A stretch of DNA of 64,000 nucleotides from assembly GCA_023442945.1 (NCBI GenBank), contig JAEZWW010000107.1, positions 62,001-126,000 of the forward strand, read 5' to 3'. Below the pieces are notes generated by a model. It worked only from the letters and a program-made list of their open reading frames with translations. It was not told the DNA's origin and searched no databases. How positions within the stretch are numbered: position 1 is the first letter of the stretch; each line of letters opens with the position of its first letter. Position numbers and translations under genes: made by a program. This document shows, in pieces, positions 25,660-32,885 of this stretch. The stretch comes from Pseudomonadota bacterium (GTDB lineage Bacteria > Pseudomonadota > Gammaproteobacteria > Burkholderiales > Burkholderiaceae_C).

Positions 25660-26688
25660 ATGGACATTCAAGAACGCATCCAGGCCCTGGTTGCGCCCGA
25701 TTCCCCCGCCCAGCAACGCCGTGCCATGGCCAAGGCCATCACGCTGCTGGAATCGACGCGCGCCGACCACCGCGCGCAGGCCGACGCCCTACTGAACGCG
25801 CTGTTGCCGCACACCGGCAAGTGTTTGCGCCTCGGCATCAGCGGCGTGCCCGGCGTGGGCAAATCCACCTTCATCGAATCGCTGGGCGTGTTCCTGATCG
25901 AGCAGGGCTTGCGCGTGGCCGTGTTGGCGATCGACCCGTCCAGCACGCTGTCGGGCGGCTCCATCCTGGGGGACAAGACGCGCATGGAGCGCCTGTCGGT
26001 GCTGGACGGCGCCTACATCCGCCCCAGCCCCAGCAGCGGCAACCTGGGCGGCGTGGCCGAGAAAACGCGCGAAGCCATGCTGGTGTGCGAGGCCGCGGGT
26101 TACGACGTGGTGATCGTCGAAACCGTGGGCGTCGGCCAGAGCGAAATCGCTGTGCACGGCATGACCGACATGTTCGTGCTGCTGCAGCTGCCCAACGCGG
26201 GCGACGACCTGCAGGCCATCAAGAAAGGCGTGATGGAAATCGCCGATCTGGTGGTGATCAACAAGGCCGACATCGACCCCGACGCCGCCACGCGCGCCCG
26301 CGCGCAAATCCATTCCGCGCTGCGCCTGCTCGGCATGCATGGGCACCCGGATCACGCGACGCTGGACACGGTCTGGCAACCCAAGGTGATTCAGATCAGC
26401 GGCTTGCTGGGGCAAGGGTTGGACCAATTCTGGGCCGCCGTCACCGAATTCGAACGCCTGGGCCGCGCCAACGGCCGGTTGGAAGCGCGGCGCCAGCAGC
26501 AGGCCATTCGGTGGATGTGGGAGCGCATCGAAGCCGGGCTGAAAGCCGCGTTCCGCCACCACCCAGCGGTGCGCGACGCACTGCCGGCCACCACGCAGGC
26601 CGTGCTGGCCGGCCAGTTGGCGCCGTCCAGCGCGGCACGCCAGTTGCTCGGCCTGGCCGGCACGTTGACGGCGGAGCCCAGCGCGTGA
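25660..26688 (+). CDS. meaB: Methylmalonyl-CoA mutase-associated GTPase MeaB
   Basis: A 342-aa G3E-family GTPase (ArgK/MeaB) that guards the mutase: it gates cofactor loading and removes inactivated B12. The P-loop GVPGVGKSTF is near residue 62, with VAVLAIDPSSTLSGGSILGD, the switch region DVVIVETVGVGQSE and the base-specificity motif NKAD. The start MDIQERIQALV at 25660 is chosen over an upstream codon that would overlap the small membrane-protein gene. Gene order mutase-meaB is the usual arrangement. It overlaps or abuts the kinase-like gene that follows. Confidence 0.95.
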   Translation: MDIQERIQALVAPDSPAQQRRAMAKAITLLESTRADHRAQADALLNALLPHTGKCLRLGISGVPGVGKSTFIESLGVFLIEQGLRVAVLAIDPSSTLSGGSILGDKTRMERLSVLDGAYIRPSPSSGNLGGVAEKTREAMLVCEAAGYDVVIVETVGVGQSEIAVHGMTDMFVLLQLPNAGDDLQAIKKGVMEIADLVVINKADIDPDAATRARAQIHSALRLLGMHGHPDHATLDTVWQPKVIQISGLLGQGLDQFWAAVTEFERLGRANGRLEARRQQQAIRWMWERIEAGLKAAFRHHPAVRDALPATTQAVLAGQLAPSSAARQLLGLAGTLTAEPSA

Positions 26689-26693
26689 CGGGC

Positions 26694-27494
26694 ATGGCGC
26701 TGTCGCTACAAGATCAGGAGCGCGTTGCGCAGTCCCAGGGCTGGCGCGAACGTCGAATTGAGGTCCTGGATACCGCGGCGGGGCAGGTCGTCGTCAAGGG
26801 CCAGCGCGCGCCGCGCCACCCGGCGCGCTACCGCGTATTGAACGCGTTGGCCGGTTTGCTGCGTGCCCCTTGGTTGAAAGCTGCGCCCATGCACGGCGGC
26901 GCGCGCGCGCAAGCCGTGGAAGCAGCGCGCCTGCGCGCGCTCCGTACCGCCGGTGCGCCGGTGCCGGAGCTGCTGCACGTGGCCGACGACCACCTCGTCA
27001 TGCAATGGCTGGGCGACGAACACCTGGGCCTGCTGCTGCAGCGCCAGCACCCGCACGCGATGGCGCTGTGGCATGAGGCCGCCGACGCGCTGCTGCACCT
27101 GCACGCCGCAGGGCAGTACCTCAGCCAGGGCTTTGCGCGCAACATGATCGTGGACACCCGCGCCGATCCGCCGCGCCTGGCCGGCGTGATCGACTTTGAG
27201 GACGACCCGCTGGAAGTGATGACGCTGCCCGAAGCGCAAGCGCGCGACTGGCTGGCGTTCTTGCAAAGCACGCTGTGGACGCTGCCGCTTGAGCCCGCGC
27301 AGATCGACGCCTGGTTGCAGGACGTGATGCGCACCGAGCGGCCCGAGGTCCGCGCCGAATTTCTTCGCGCCTGCCGCCAACTGGGCGGCCTGCGCCACCT
27401 GCCGTCCAGCCGCCGCTTTGGGCGCGACACCGTCGCGCTGCAGGCCGTGGCCGCGGCAGCGCACCGCCATGCACGGCAGGCCCCCACCGATTGA
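26694..27494 (+). CDS. Kinase-like (BUD32/lipopolysaccharide-kinase type) protein
   Basis: A 266-aa protein with features of small protein-kinase-like enzymes: VVVKGQRAPRHPARYRVLNAL, an acidic helix motif with VEAARLRALRTAGAPVPEL, the catalytic-loop-like segment SQGFARNMIVD (residues 145-155) and the metal-binding-like LAGVIDFEDDPLEVM. The catalytic loop is not the canonical HxD type. The substrate is unknown. An ATG at 26694 is chosen; a GTG at 26685 would overlap the meaB stop. It is translated directly after meaB and before pccB, so it is co-transcribed with propionyl-CoA genes. Confidence 0.7.
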   Translation: MALSLQDQERVAQSQGWRERRIEVLDTAAGQVVVKGQRAPRHPARYRVLNALAGLLRAPWLKAAPMHGGARAQAVEAARLRALRTAGAPVPELLHVADDHLVMQWLGDEHLGLLLQRQHPHAMALWHEAADALLHLHAAGQYLSQGFARNMIVDTRADPPRLAGVIDFEDDPLEVMTLPEAQARDWLAFLQSTLWTLPLEPAQIDAWLQDVMRTERPEVRAEFLRACRQLGGLRHLPSSRRFGRDTVALQAVAAAAHRHARQAPTD

Positions 27495-27521
27495 CCCGTT
27501 TTACGAGTGAGATGAGAAACC

Positions 27522-29054
27522 ATGAAACCCATTCTTGAACAACTGGAACAGAAGCGCGCCGCGGCGCGCCTGGGCGGCGGTGAAAAGCGCATCGAGGCGC
27601 AGCACAGCAAGGGCAAACTGACGGCGCGCGAGCGCATCGAAGTGCTGCTGGACGTGGGCAGCTTCGAGGAATGGGACATGTTCGTTGAACACCGCTGCCA
27701 CGACTTTGGCATGGAGCAGACGCACATCCCGGGCGATGGCGTGGTCACCGGCTACGGCACCATCAACGGTCGCCTGGTGTTTGTCTTCAGCCAGGACTTC
27801 ACCGTCTTCGGCGGTGCGCTGTCCGAAGCGCATGCCGAGAAGATCTGCAAGGTGATGGACCAGGCGATGAAGGTTGGTGCGCCCGTCATCGGCCTGAACG
27901 ATTCGGGCGGTGCGCGCATCCAGGAGGGCGTGGCCAGCCTGGGCGGCTATGCCGACGTGTTCCAGAAGAACGTGCTGGCCAGTGGCGTGATCCCGCAGAT
28001 CAGCATGATCATGGGCCCTTGCGCGGGTGGTGCCGTGTATTCGCCCGCCATGACCGACTTCATCTTCATGGTCAAGGACACGAGCTACATGTTCGTCACC
28101 GGCCCAGAAGTGGTGAAGACCGTGACCCACGAAACCGTGACGGCTGAGGAACTGGGCGGCGCGCTGACCCACACTGGTCGCAGCGGCGTGGCCGACCTGG
28201 CGTTTGAAAACGACGTCGAAGCGCTGCTGATGCTGCGCCGCTTCTTCAACTACGTGCCCGCCAGCAACCGCGAGAAGGCGCCGTACCGCCCGACGCAGGA
28301 CCCGTCCGACCGTGCTGATATGAGCCTGGACACGCTGGTGCCGGACAATCCCAACCTGCCCTACGACATCAAGGAAGCCATCCTGAAGGTGGTGGACGAC
28401 GCCGAGTTCTTCGAGCTGCAGCCCGACTACGCCGCCAACATCGTGATCGGCATGGCGCGCATGGACGGTCAGGTGGTCGGGGTGGTGGCCAACCAGCCGC
28501 TGGTGCTGGCCGGTTGCCTGGACATCAAGAGCAGCATCAAGGCCGCGCGCTTCGTGCGCTTCTGCGACGCCTTCAACATCCCGCTGATCACCTTCGTCGA
28601 CGTGCCCGGCTTCATGCCCGGCACCAGCCAGGAATACGGCGGCATCATCAAGCACGGCGCCAAGTTGCTGTACGCCTACGCCGAAGCCACGGTGCCCAAG
28701 ATCACCGTCATCACGCGCAAGGCCTACGGCGGCGCTTACGACGTGATGAGCTCCAAGCACCTGCGCGGCGACGTCAACCTGGCGTGGCCCAACGCCGAGA
28801 TCGCCGTGATGGGCGCCAAGGGCGCGGTGGAAATCATCTTCCGCGAAGAGAAGAAAGACCCCGAAAAGCTGGCCGCGCGCGAAGCCGAATACAAGGCGCG
28901 CTTTGCCAACCCCTTCGTCGCCGGCGCGCGTGGCTTCATCGACGACGTTGTCCTGCCTCACGAAACGCGCAAGCGCATCTGCCGCAGTCTGGCGATGCTG
29001 AAAGACAAGAAGCTGGACAACCCGTGGCGCAAGCACGGGAACATTCCGCTCTGA
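27522..29054 (+). CDS. pccB: Propionyl-CoA carboxylase beta chain
   Basis: A 510-aa carboxyltransferase subunit that moves carboxyl from biotin to propionyl-CoA, giving (S)-methylmalonyl-CoA. The acyl-CoA-binding crotonase-like halves are clear: INGRLVFVFSQDFTVFGGAL, GLNDSGGARIQEGVASLGGY and the oxyanion region IMGPCAGGAVYSPAMTD in the first half, then FVDVPGFMPGTSQEYGGII and YGGAYDVMSSKHL in the second. Length is typical of pccB. The alpha chain (32886-34946) lies downstream, separated by five genes. The start ATG at 27522 is preceded by a GAGATGAG ribosome-binding region. Confidence 0.95.
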   Translation: MKPILEQLEQKRAAARLGGGEKRIEAQHSKGKLTARERIEVLLDVGSFEEWDMFVEHRCHDFGMEQTHIPGDGVVTGYGTINGRLVFVFSQDFTVFGGALSEAHAEKICKVMDQAMKVGAPVIGLNDSGGARIQEGVASLGGYADVFQKNVLASGVIPQISMIMGPCAGGAVYSPAMTDFIFMVKDTSYMFVTGPEVVKTVTHETVTAEELGGALTHTGRSGVADLAFENDVEALLMLRRFFNYVPASNREKAPYRPTQDPSDRADMSLDTLVPDNPNLPYDIKEAILKVVDDAEFFELQPDYAANIVIGMARMDGQVVGVVANQPLVLAGCLDIKSSIKAARFVRFCDAFNIPLITFVDVPGFMPGTSQEYGGIIKHGAKLLYAYAEATVPKITVITRKAYGGAYDVMSSKHLRGDVNLAWPNAEIAVMGAKGAVEIIFREEKKDPEKLAAREAEYKARFANPFVAGARGFIDDVVLPHETRKRICRSLAMLKDKKLDNPWRKHGNIPL

Positions 29055-29071
29055 AGCCAGGCGCACTCACC

Positions 29072-29383
29072 GTGAAGACGATTCGCAGCAAGGATTTCAC
29101 CGCCGACAGGGCCTGGGGCAGCCTGCCCATTGCGAGTCTGAATGGCGTGTCGGTCAAGCTGCACTGGACCGATCGGCCGTACGTCTGGCACGTGAACGAC
29201 GGCGAAGAGGTGTTCGCGGTGATGGATGGCCTGGTCGATATGCACTACCGCATTCAGGGTGTCGAGAACGTGGTCACGCTGTCGGCCGGGGACATTTTCT
29301 ATGCCGACAACGGGACCGAGCACGTCGCGCATCCGCGGGGCGAGGCGCGCATTCTGGTGGTGGAAAAAGAGGGCAGCGTCTGA
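29072..29383 (+). CDS. Cupin domain protein, 103 aa
   Basis: A small single-domain cupin with the double-stranded beta-helix pattern: KLHWTDRPYVWHVNDGEEVF (motif 1, with a metal-ligand-like His and Glu) and LSAGDIFYADNGTEHVAHPR (motif 2, GD and His). The function is unknown; such proteins can be isomerases, dioxygenases or sensors. The start is a GTG at 29072 giving MKTIRSKDFTADRAWG. It starts 18 bp after pccB and its stop codon overlaps the ATG of the next gene, so translational coupling is likely. Confidence 0.78.
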   Translation: MKTIRSKDFTADRAWGSLPIASLNGVSVKLHWTDRPYVWHVNDGEEVFAVMDGLVDMHYRIQGVENVVTLSAGDIFYADNGTEHVAHPRGEARILVVEKEGSV

Positions 29384-29859
29384 TGGCTGAAAGCACCAGG
29401 GGTCCACGCGTCACTCTCCTCACCCTCGGTGTCGCCGACGTGGCGCAGTCCACCGTGTTCTATGAGCGTCTGGGGTTTGTGCGCGGCGCCGGCAGCAATG
29501 CGCACATCAGCTTTTTTCAGGCCGGCGGCGTCGTGTCGGCCTTGTTCGGGCGGCAGGCGCTAGCCGAGGACGCGCGGATCGAATCTGATGCCCCGGGCGT
29601 GCAGGCGCCCGCCGGTTTTGCCGGCGTCAGTCTGGCGCACAACGTGCGCAGTGAAGCCGAGGGCGATGCCGTGCTGGCACAGGCCGTGACCGCTGGCGCC
29701 GCGCTGACCAAGCCCGCGCACAAGACTTTCTGGGGTGGCTATTCGGGCTATTTCAGCGACCCCGATGGCCATTTGTGGGAGGTCGCCCACAACCCGTTCC
29801 TGCCTCTTGATGAGGCGGGCTTGCCGCAGTTGCCGGTCGCCGAAGAGGGGGCGCCATGA
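29383..29859 (+). CDS. VOC-superfamily (glyoxalase-like) protein
   Basis: A 158-aa vicinal-oxygen-chelate fold protein. Typical parts are TLGVADVAQSTVFYERLGF (residues 12-30), FFQAGGVVSALFGR, and the C-terminal GYFSDPDGHLWEVAHNPF with the metal-binding Glu. It resembles the broad glyoxalase/bleomycin-resistance group and not specifically methylmalonyl-CoA epimerase. Its ATG overlaps the cupin stop, and its own stop overlaps the next gene's ATG, so the three genes form a tightly coupled set within the propionyl-CoA locus. Confidence 0.82.
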   Translation: MAESTRGPRVTLLTLGVADVAQSTVFYERLGFVRGAGSNAHISFFQAGGVVSALFGRQALAEDARIESDAPGVQAPAGFAGVSLAHNVRSEAEGDAVLAQAVTAGAALTKPAHKTFWGGYSGYFSDPDGHLWEVAHNPFLPLDEAGLPQLPVAEEGAP

Positions 29860-31040
29860 CGGGTTCGCCATGGCTGAGCCGATTGGCAGGGCACCGCGTG
29901 GCGCGAACCCTGGTCCTGGCGGCATTGACCTTGTCGGGACTGGCCGAAGGACAGGGGCACGCGCGGGCCACCCCTCCCGGCGTGAGCACCGGAGACTGCG
30001 AAGTGTTCGCTTCCGGCCAACTGCGCAGCAACGAGTACATCGCCAGCTACCAGGGTGGCTGCGAAGGCGATAAGGCCCAGGGCAAAGGCAAGGCCGAATG
30101 GCGCCTGCGCTACGCGCCACAGGCCGCGCCGGTGGTGTGGCAAGGGCGGTTTGACCAGGGCGTGTTTTTGCCTGAGCGTGAGGTCCAGGGCGCGCGCCGC
30201 ATCGACAGTACCCGCGTACTGCTGGATCTGGGTGCGCTGACCGGTCCAGCCGGCGCAGCGGGCCAGCTGTGGGCGGAAAGCCGGGTCGACGGCAAGCTGC
30301 CCGCGCAGGCCTGTGCGCCGCAAAGCCTGCAAGTCAGCACCAGCGGCGCTTTGGCCGACGACGGCGTGGTCAAGCAATGGTTGACCGCCGCCTACGCGCG
30401 TTGGCTCGCCGTCTGTGGCGCGCCCGCGGCGCAAGCCCACAGCGGGCGCAAACTGCGCGTGCAGCTGCGCGCCGGCAAGGACTGGGCGCCCGATTCTTTT
30501 GGCAACCTGCCCGGCGGCGTGGTGCAGGCCGACACGCCCTTCGTTGCGCAGGCCCAGGCTGCCGATTGGCAGCAGCTGACCAACCGCGCGGCCCAACAAC
30601 AAGCCAGCGCACAGCGTGAGCAAGCCCGTGCGACCGAGTTGCAGGCCAACGCGCAGCGCCTTCAAACATTTGCACGATCCAGCGGCGCCAAGCGTTTCGT
30701 CACGCTGGACGCACTGCGCCAAAACCCGTTTCGCTTTGGCGACGCCGTGGTGCTGGTGGATCTGCGTCTGGCGGCCGCGCGCACCCCGACCGAGACCATC
30801 GTCACCAGCAGCACCGGCCGCTCCTCATGTTGCGGCGCCGGGCTATTGCAGGGCGATATCGCTCAGTGGGACGACACGCCGCGCATCGCTGCCGTGCGCG
30901 TGAAGGGCCGCTCCAGCGAACCAGACACCGACGGTGCTCTGCTGCTGCAGCTGGTCGACAGCCGCACCTGCAGCGCGCGCGATTGTGACGACTTCCTGCG
31001 CATGCCCGACGGGCGCCGTTTGAAGGAGCAGGACCTTTGA
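29856..31040 (+). CDS. Exported hypothetical protein, 394 aa
   Basis: No family is recognised with confidence. A signal peptide is visible (residues 14-37, ARTLVLAALTLSGLAEGQGHARA). The segment YIASYQGGCEGDKAQGKGKA (about residues 58-77) resembles a single MORN-type repeat. A helical part near residues 243-275 is rich in Gln, Ala and Arg, and the C-terminal region carries cysteines (RSSCCGAG and SRTCSARDCDDF) that could form disulfides in the periplasm. It overlaps the VOC gene by ATGA and is followed closely by the YdcF-type gene, so it is in the same operon. Confidence 0.65.
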   Translation: MTGSPWLSRLAGHRVARTLVLAALTLSGLAEGQGHARATPPGVSTGDCEVFASGQLRSNEYIASYQGGCEGDKAQGKGKAEWRLRYAPQAAPVVWQGRFDQGVFLPEREVQGARRIDSTRVLLDLGALTGPAGAAGQLWAESRVDGKLPAQACAPQSLQVSTSGALADDGVVKQWLTAAYARWLAVCGAPAAQAHSGRKLRVQLRAGKDWAPDSFGNLPGGVVQADTPFVAQAQAADWQQLTNRAAQQQASAQREQARATELQANAQRLQTFARSSGAKRFVTLDALRQNPFRFGDAVVLVDLRLAAARTPTETIVTSSTGRSSCCGAGLLQGDIAQWDDTPRIAAVRVKGRSSEPDTDGALLLQLVDSRTCSARDCDDFLRMPDGRRLKEQDL

Positions 31041-31054
31041 ACGGCTTCGCTGCC

Positions 31055-31939
31055 ATGCCTACGCCGCAGCCGCGCCGGGGCGGCGCTGCGTCGCTTTGCT
31101 CGCGTGCCGCGCTGCGCGCCATGCCGCCGCGCGACTGGGCCTGGTCGTCGTGGCTGCTGGCGATCATCGGCACGGTGCTGGCGCTGGACGGCCTGGCCTT
31201 GCTGCTGATCAAGGGCATGACCAGTTTTGGTGTGGTGTTTCCGCTGGTGCTGGGCGCTGCGTTGATTGGCTTGGTCGTTTGGCGCCCGGCGCTGCGCGCA
31301 TGGGTGTCCGCGCGACCGTGGCGCCGTTGGGCGTGGCGCGCGACGTGTGCGGTGTCAGTGCTGTGGCTGCTCAGCGTGGCGGTCTTTTTTGGGCAACTGG
31401 CCCAGCAACCCACGGGCGCAGCGGCCTTTGAAAAAGGCGCGCACGCTTCCACGGCGCCGCCGGTGCGCGCCGTGATCGTGCTGGGGTCCGGCACGCCTAA
31501 GGGTGTGGTGTCGCCCACACTGCAGGCGCGGCTGGACACGGCGCTGGCGCTGGCCCGGCAATGGCCGCAGGCCGTGGTCGCCGTCAGCGGCGGCGTGGAC
31601 TTTGGCGAGACGCGCAGCGAAGGCCAGTTGATGGGCGACTACCTGCGGGCCCAGGGCTTGCCGGCCGCGCGCATCGTGGAGGAAGAAGCCAGTACCAGCA
31701 CTGCCTTGAACTTGAAGCTGACGCAGCCTCTGCTGGCTGCGCGGGGCGTGGCCTTGACCGACCCGGTGGTGGTGGTCAGCAGCGACTTCCACTTGCCGCG
31801 CGTGCGGGCCATCGCGCAGCGCCAGGGTTGGGAGCAGGTGCACACGGCGGGTGCGCCCACGCCCCTGTACCTGCGCTACAACGCGTGGCTGCGCGAGTAC
31901 TTTGCGCTGCTGTCCAGCCGTGTGTTGGGGGAGATGTAA
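31055..31939 (+). CDS. YdcF/DUF218-family membrane protein
   Basis: A 294-aa inner-membrane protein. Two to three membrane helices lie in the first 120 residues (SSWLLAIIGTVLALDGLALL and SVLWLLSVAVFFGQLA). They are followed by the DUF218 (ElyC/SanA/YdcF) domain, with VRAVIVLGSGTPKGVVSPTL, VVAVSGGVDFGETRSEGQLM, the conserved EEASTSTALNL and VVVSSDFHLPR. Homologues are tied to envelope integrity or carrier-lipid metabolism. An ATG at 31055 is chosen; a TTG at 31037 adds six residues and would overlap the previous stop. Tightly linked to the upstream exported protein. Confidence 0.82.
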   Translation: MPTPQPRRGGAASLCSRAALRAMPPRDWAWSSWLLAIIGTVLALDGLALLLIKGMTSFGVVFPLVLGAALIGLVVWRPALRAWVSARPWRRWAWRATCAVSVLWLLSVAVFFGQLAQQPTGAAAFEKGAHASTAPPVRAVIVLGSGTPKGVVSPTLQARLDTALALARQWPQAVVAVSGGVDFGETRSEGQLMGDYLRAQGLPAARIVEEEASTSTALNLKLTQPLLAARGVALTDPVVVVSSDFHLPRVRAIAQRQGWEQVHTAGAPTPLYLRYNAWLREYFALLSSRVLGEM

Positions 31940-31983
31940 GCCGTGTTGCACGCGTTTTCCGATCTGACGGGGAGTAGTCCCAA

Positions 31984-32802
31984 ATGACCCCCTCCCGCCG
32001 CGCTTGCCTGTTCGGTCTGCCCGCCTTGGCGCTGGGTTTGGCCGCGTGGGAACGCGGCCTGCCTGTCGCCGCAGCGCAGCCCAAGCCGCTGCAGCCCGTG
32101 ACACCGGAAACCGCCGCGCTGAGCGATGCGCCCGCGCTGAACAGCTTGTGGGCAGCCTGGCAATCGAACGCAGCCGCCTTGGTCGCGCAAGCCAAGCGCC
32201 GCCGCTGGACGCTGGGCGACGTGGCTCGACAACCCGGCGCCATCGACTCCGATCTGCGCGCTTTCGAGGGCGAGCTGGGCCAGCCGCTGCCGTCGCAGCT
32301 TCGTTGGGCGGTGCAGCGCGCGCGGTTTTGGGCGTTTGAATGGCAGACGCGGGACCACCCACTCAAGCGGGTTCACGATGGCGGTGCGCTGATGGGCGTG
32401 GGTGCCATCTGGGCTATCAACGACGACCTGCTGGCCCAGTTCCGCTTCTGGCGTCAGCACCATGAACAGTTCGTGGCCGACGATCCGGCCGCGCTGGCCA
32501 AGCACCGCGCGCTGTGGGCGCGTCATGTGCCCTTCTGCGCGATGGAAAACGGCGATTTGCTGACCATCGACGCGCGCGGCGACGACCCGGCGCGCCAGCT
32601 GGTGCGCTACTACTGCCATGAGGGCTACAACGGCCCGCACGAGGAAGTACTGGCGCCGGATTTCTTTTCATTCATCTCCCGCTGGTCCGCCATCGGGTTT
32701 CTGGACTTGGAGCGCTTTCTGATGCAGGGCAACCACCTCACGGCGGCCGACCCCGCATCGCTGGCGTTCCACAACTGGGTCAACGGCGTGCCAACCGGCT
32801 GA
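31984..32802 (+). CDS. SMI1/KNR4-family protein with an export signal
   Basis: A 272-aa protein. The first 30 residues look like a twin-arginine-type signal (RRACLFGLPALALGLAA). The rest follows the SMI1/KNR4 (SUKH) pattern: an acidic stretch AIDSDLRAFEGELGQPLPSQ (about residues 83-102), then GVGAIWAIND, MENGDLLTIDARG and a C-terminal SFISRWSAIGFLD helix. SUKH proteins are common immunity proteins for secreted toxins, normally cytosolic; an exported one is less usual. It lies 44 bp after the YdcF-type gene and upstream of pccA, but no toxin is adjacent. Confidence 0.72.
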   Translation: MTPSRRACLFGLPALALGLAAWERGLPVAAAQPKPLQPVTPETAALSDAPALNSLWAAWQSNAAALVAQAKRRRWTLGDVARQPGAIDSDLRAFEGELGQPLPSQLRWAVQRARFWAFEWQTRDHPLKRVHDGGALMGVGAIWAINDDLLAQFRFWRQHHEQFVADDPAALAKHRALWARHVPFCAMENGDLLTIDARGDDPARQLVRYYCHEGYNGPHEEVLAPDFFSFISRWSAIGFLDLERFLMQGNHLTAADPASLAFHNWVNGVPTG

Positions 32803-32885
32803 TTCTTTTCTGAAGCAAGGGCGCGGTGCAGGCGCTAATCAGCGCACCGGCTCATTGGGTTTACTTTTTTGTTGGAGTCTTTTCC

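Noticed and set aside
27501..29066. Open frame of 521 codons opposite to pccB
   Set aside because: Antisense shadow of a strongly conserved carboxylase subunit.
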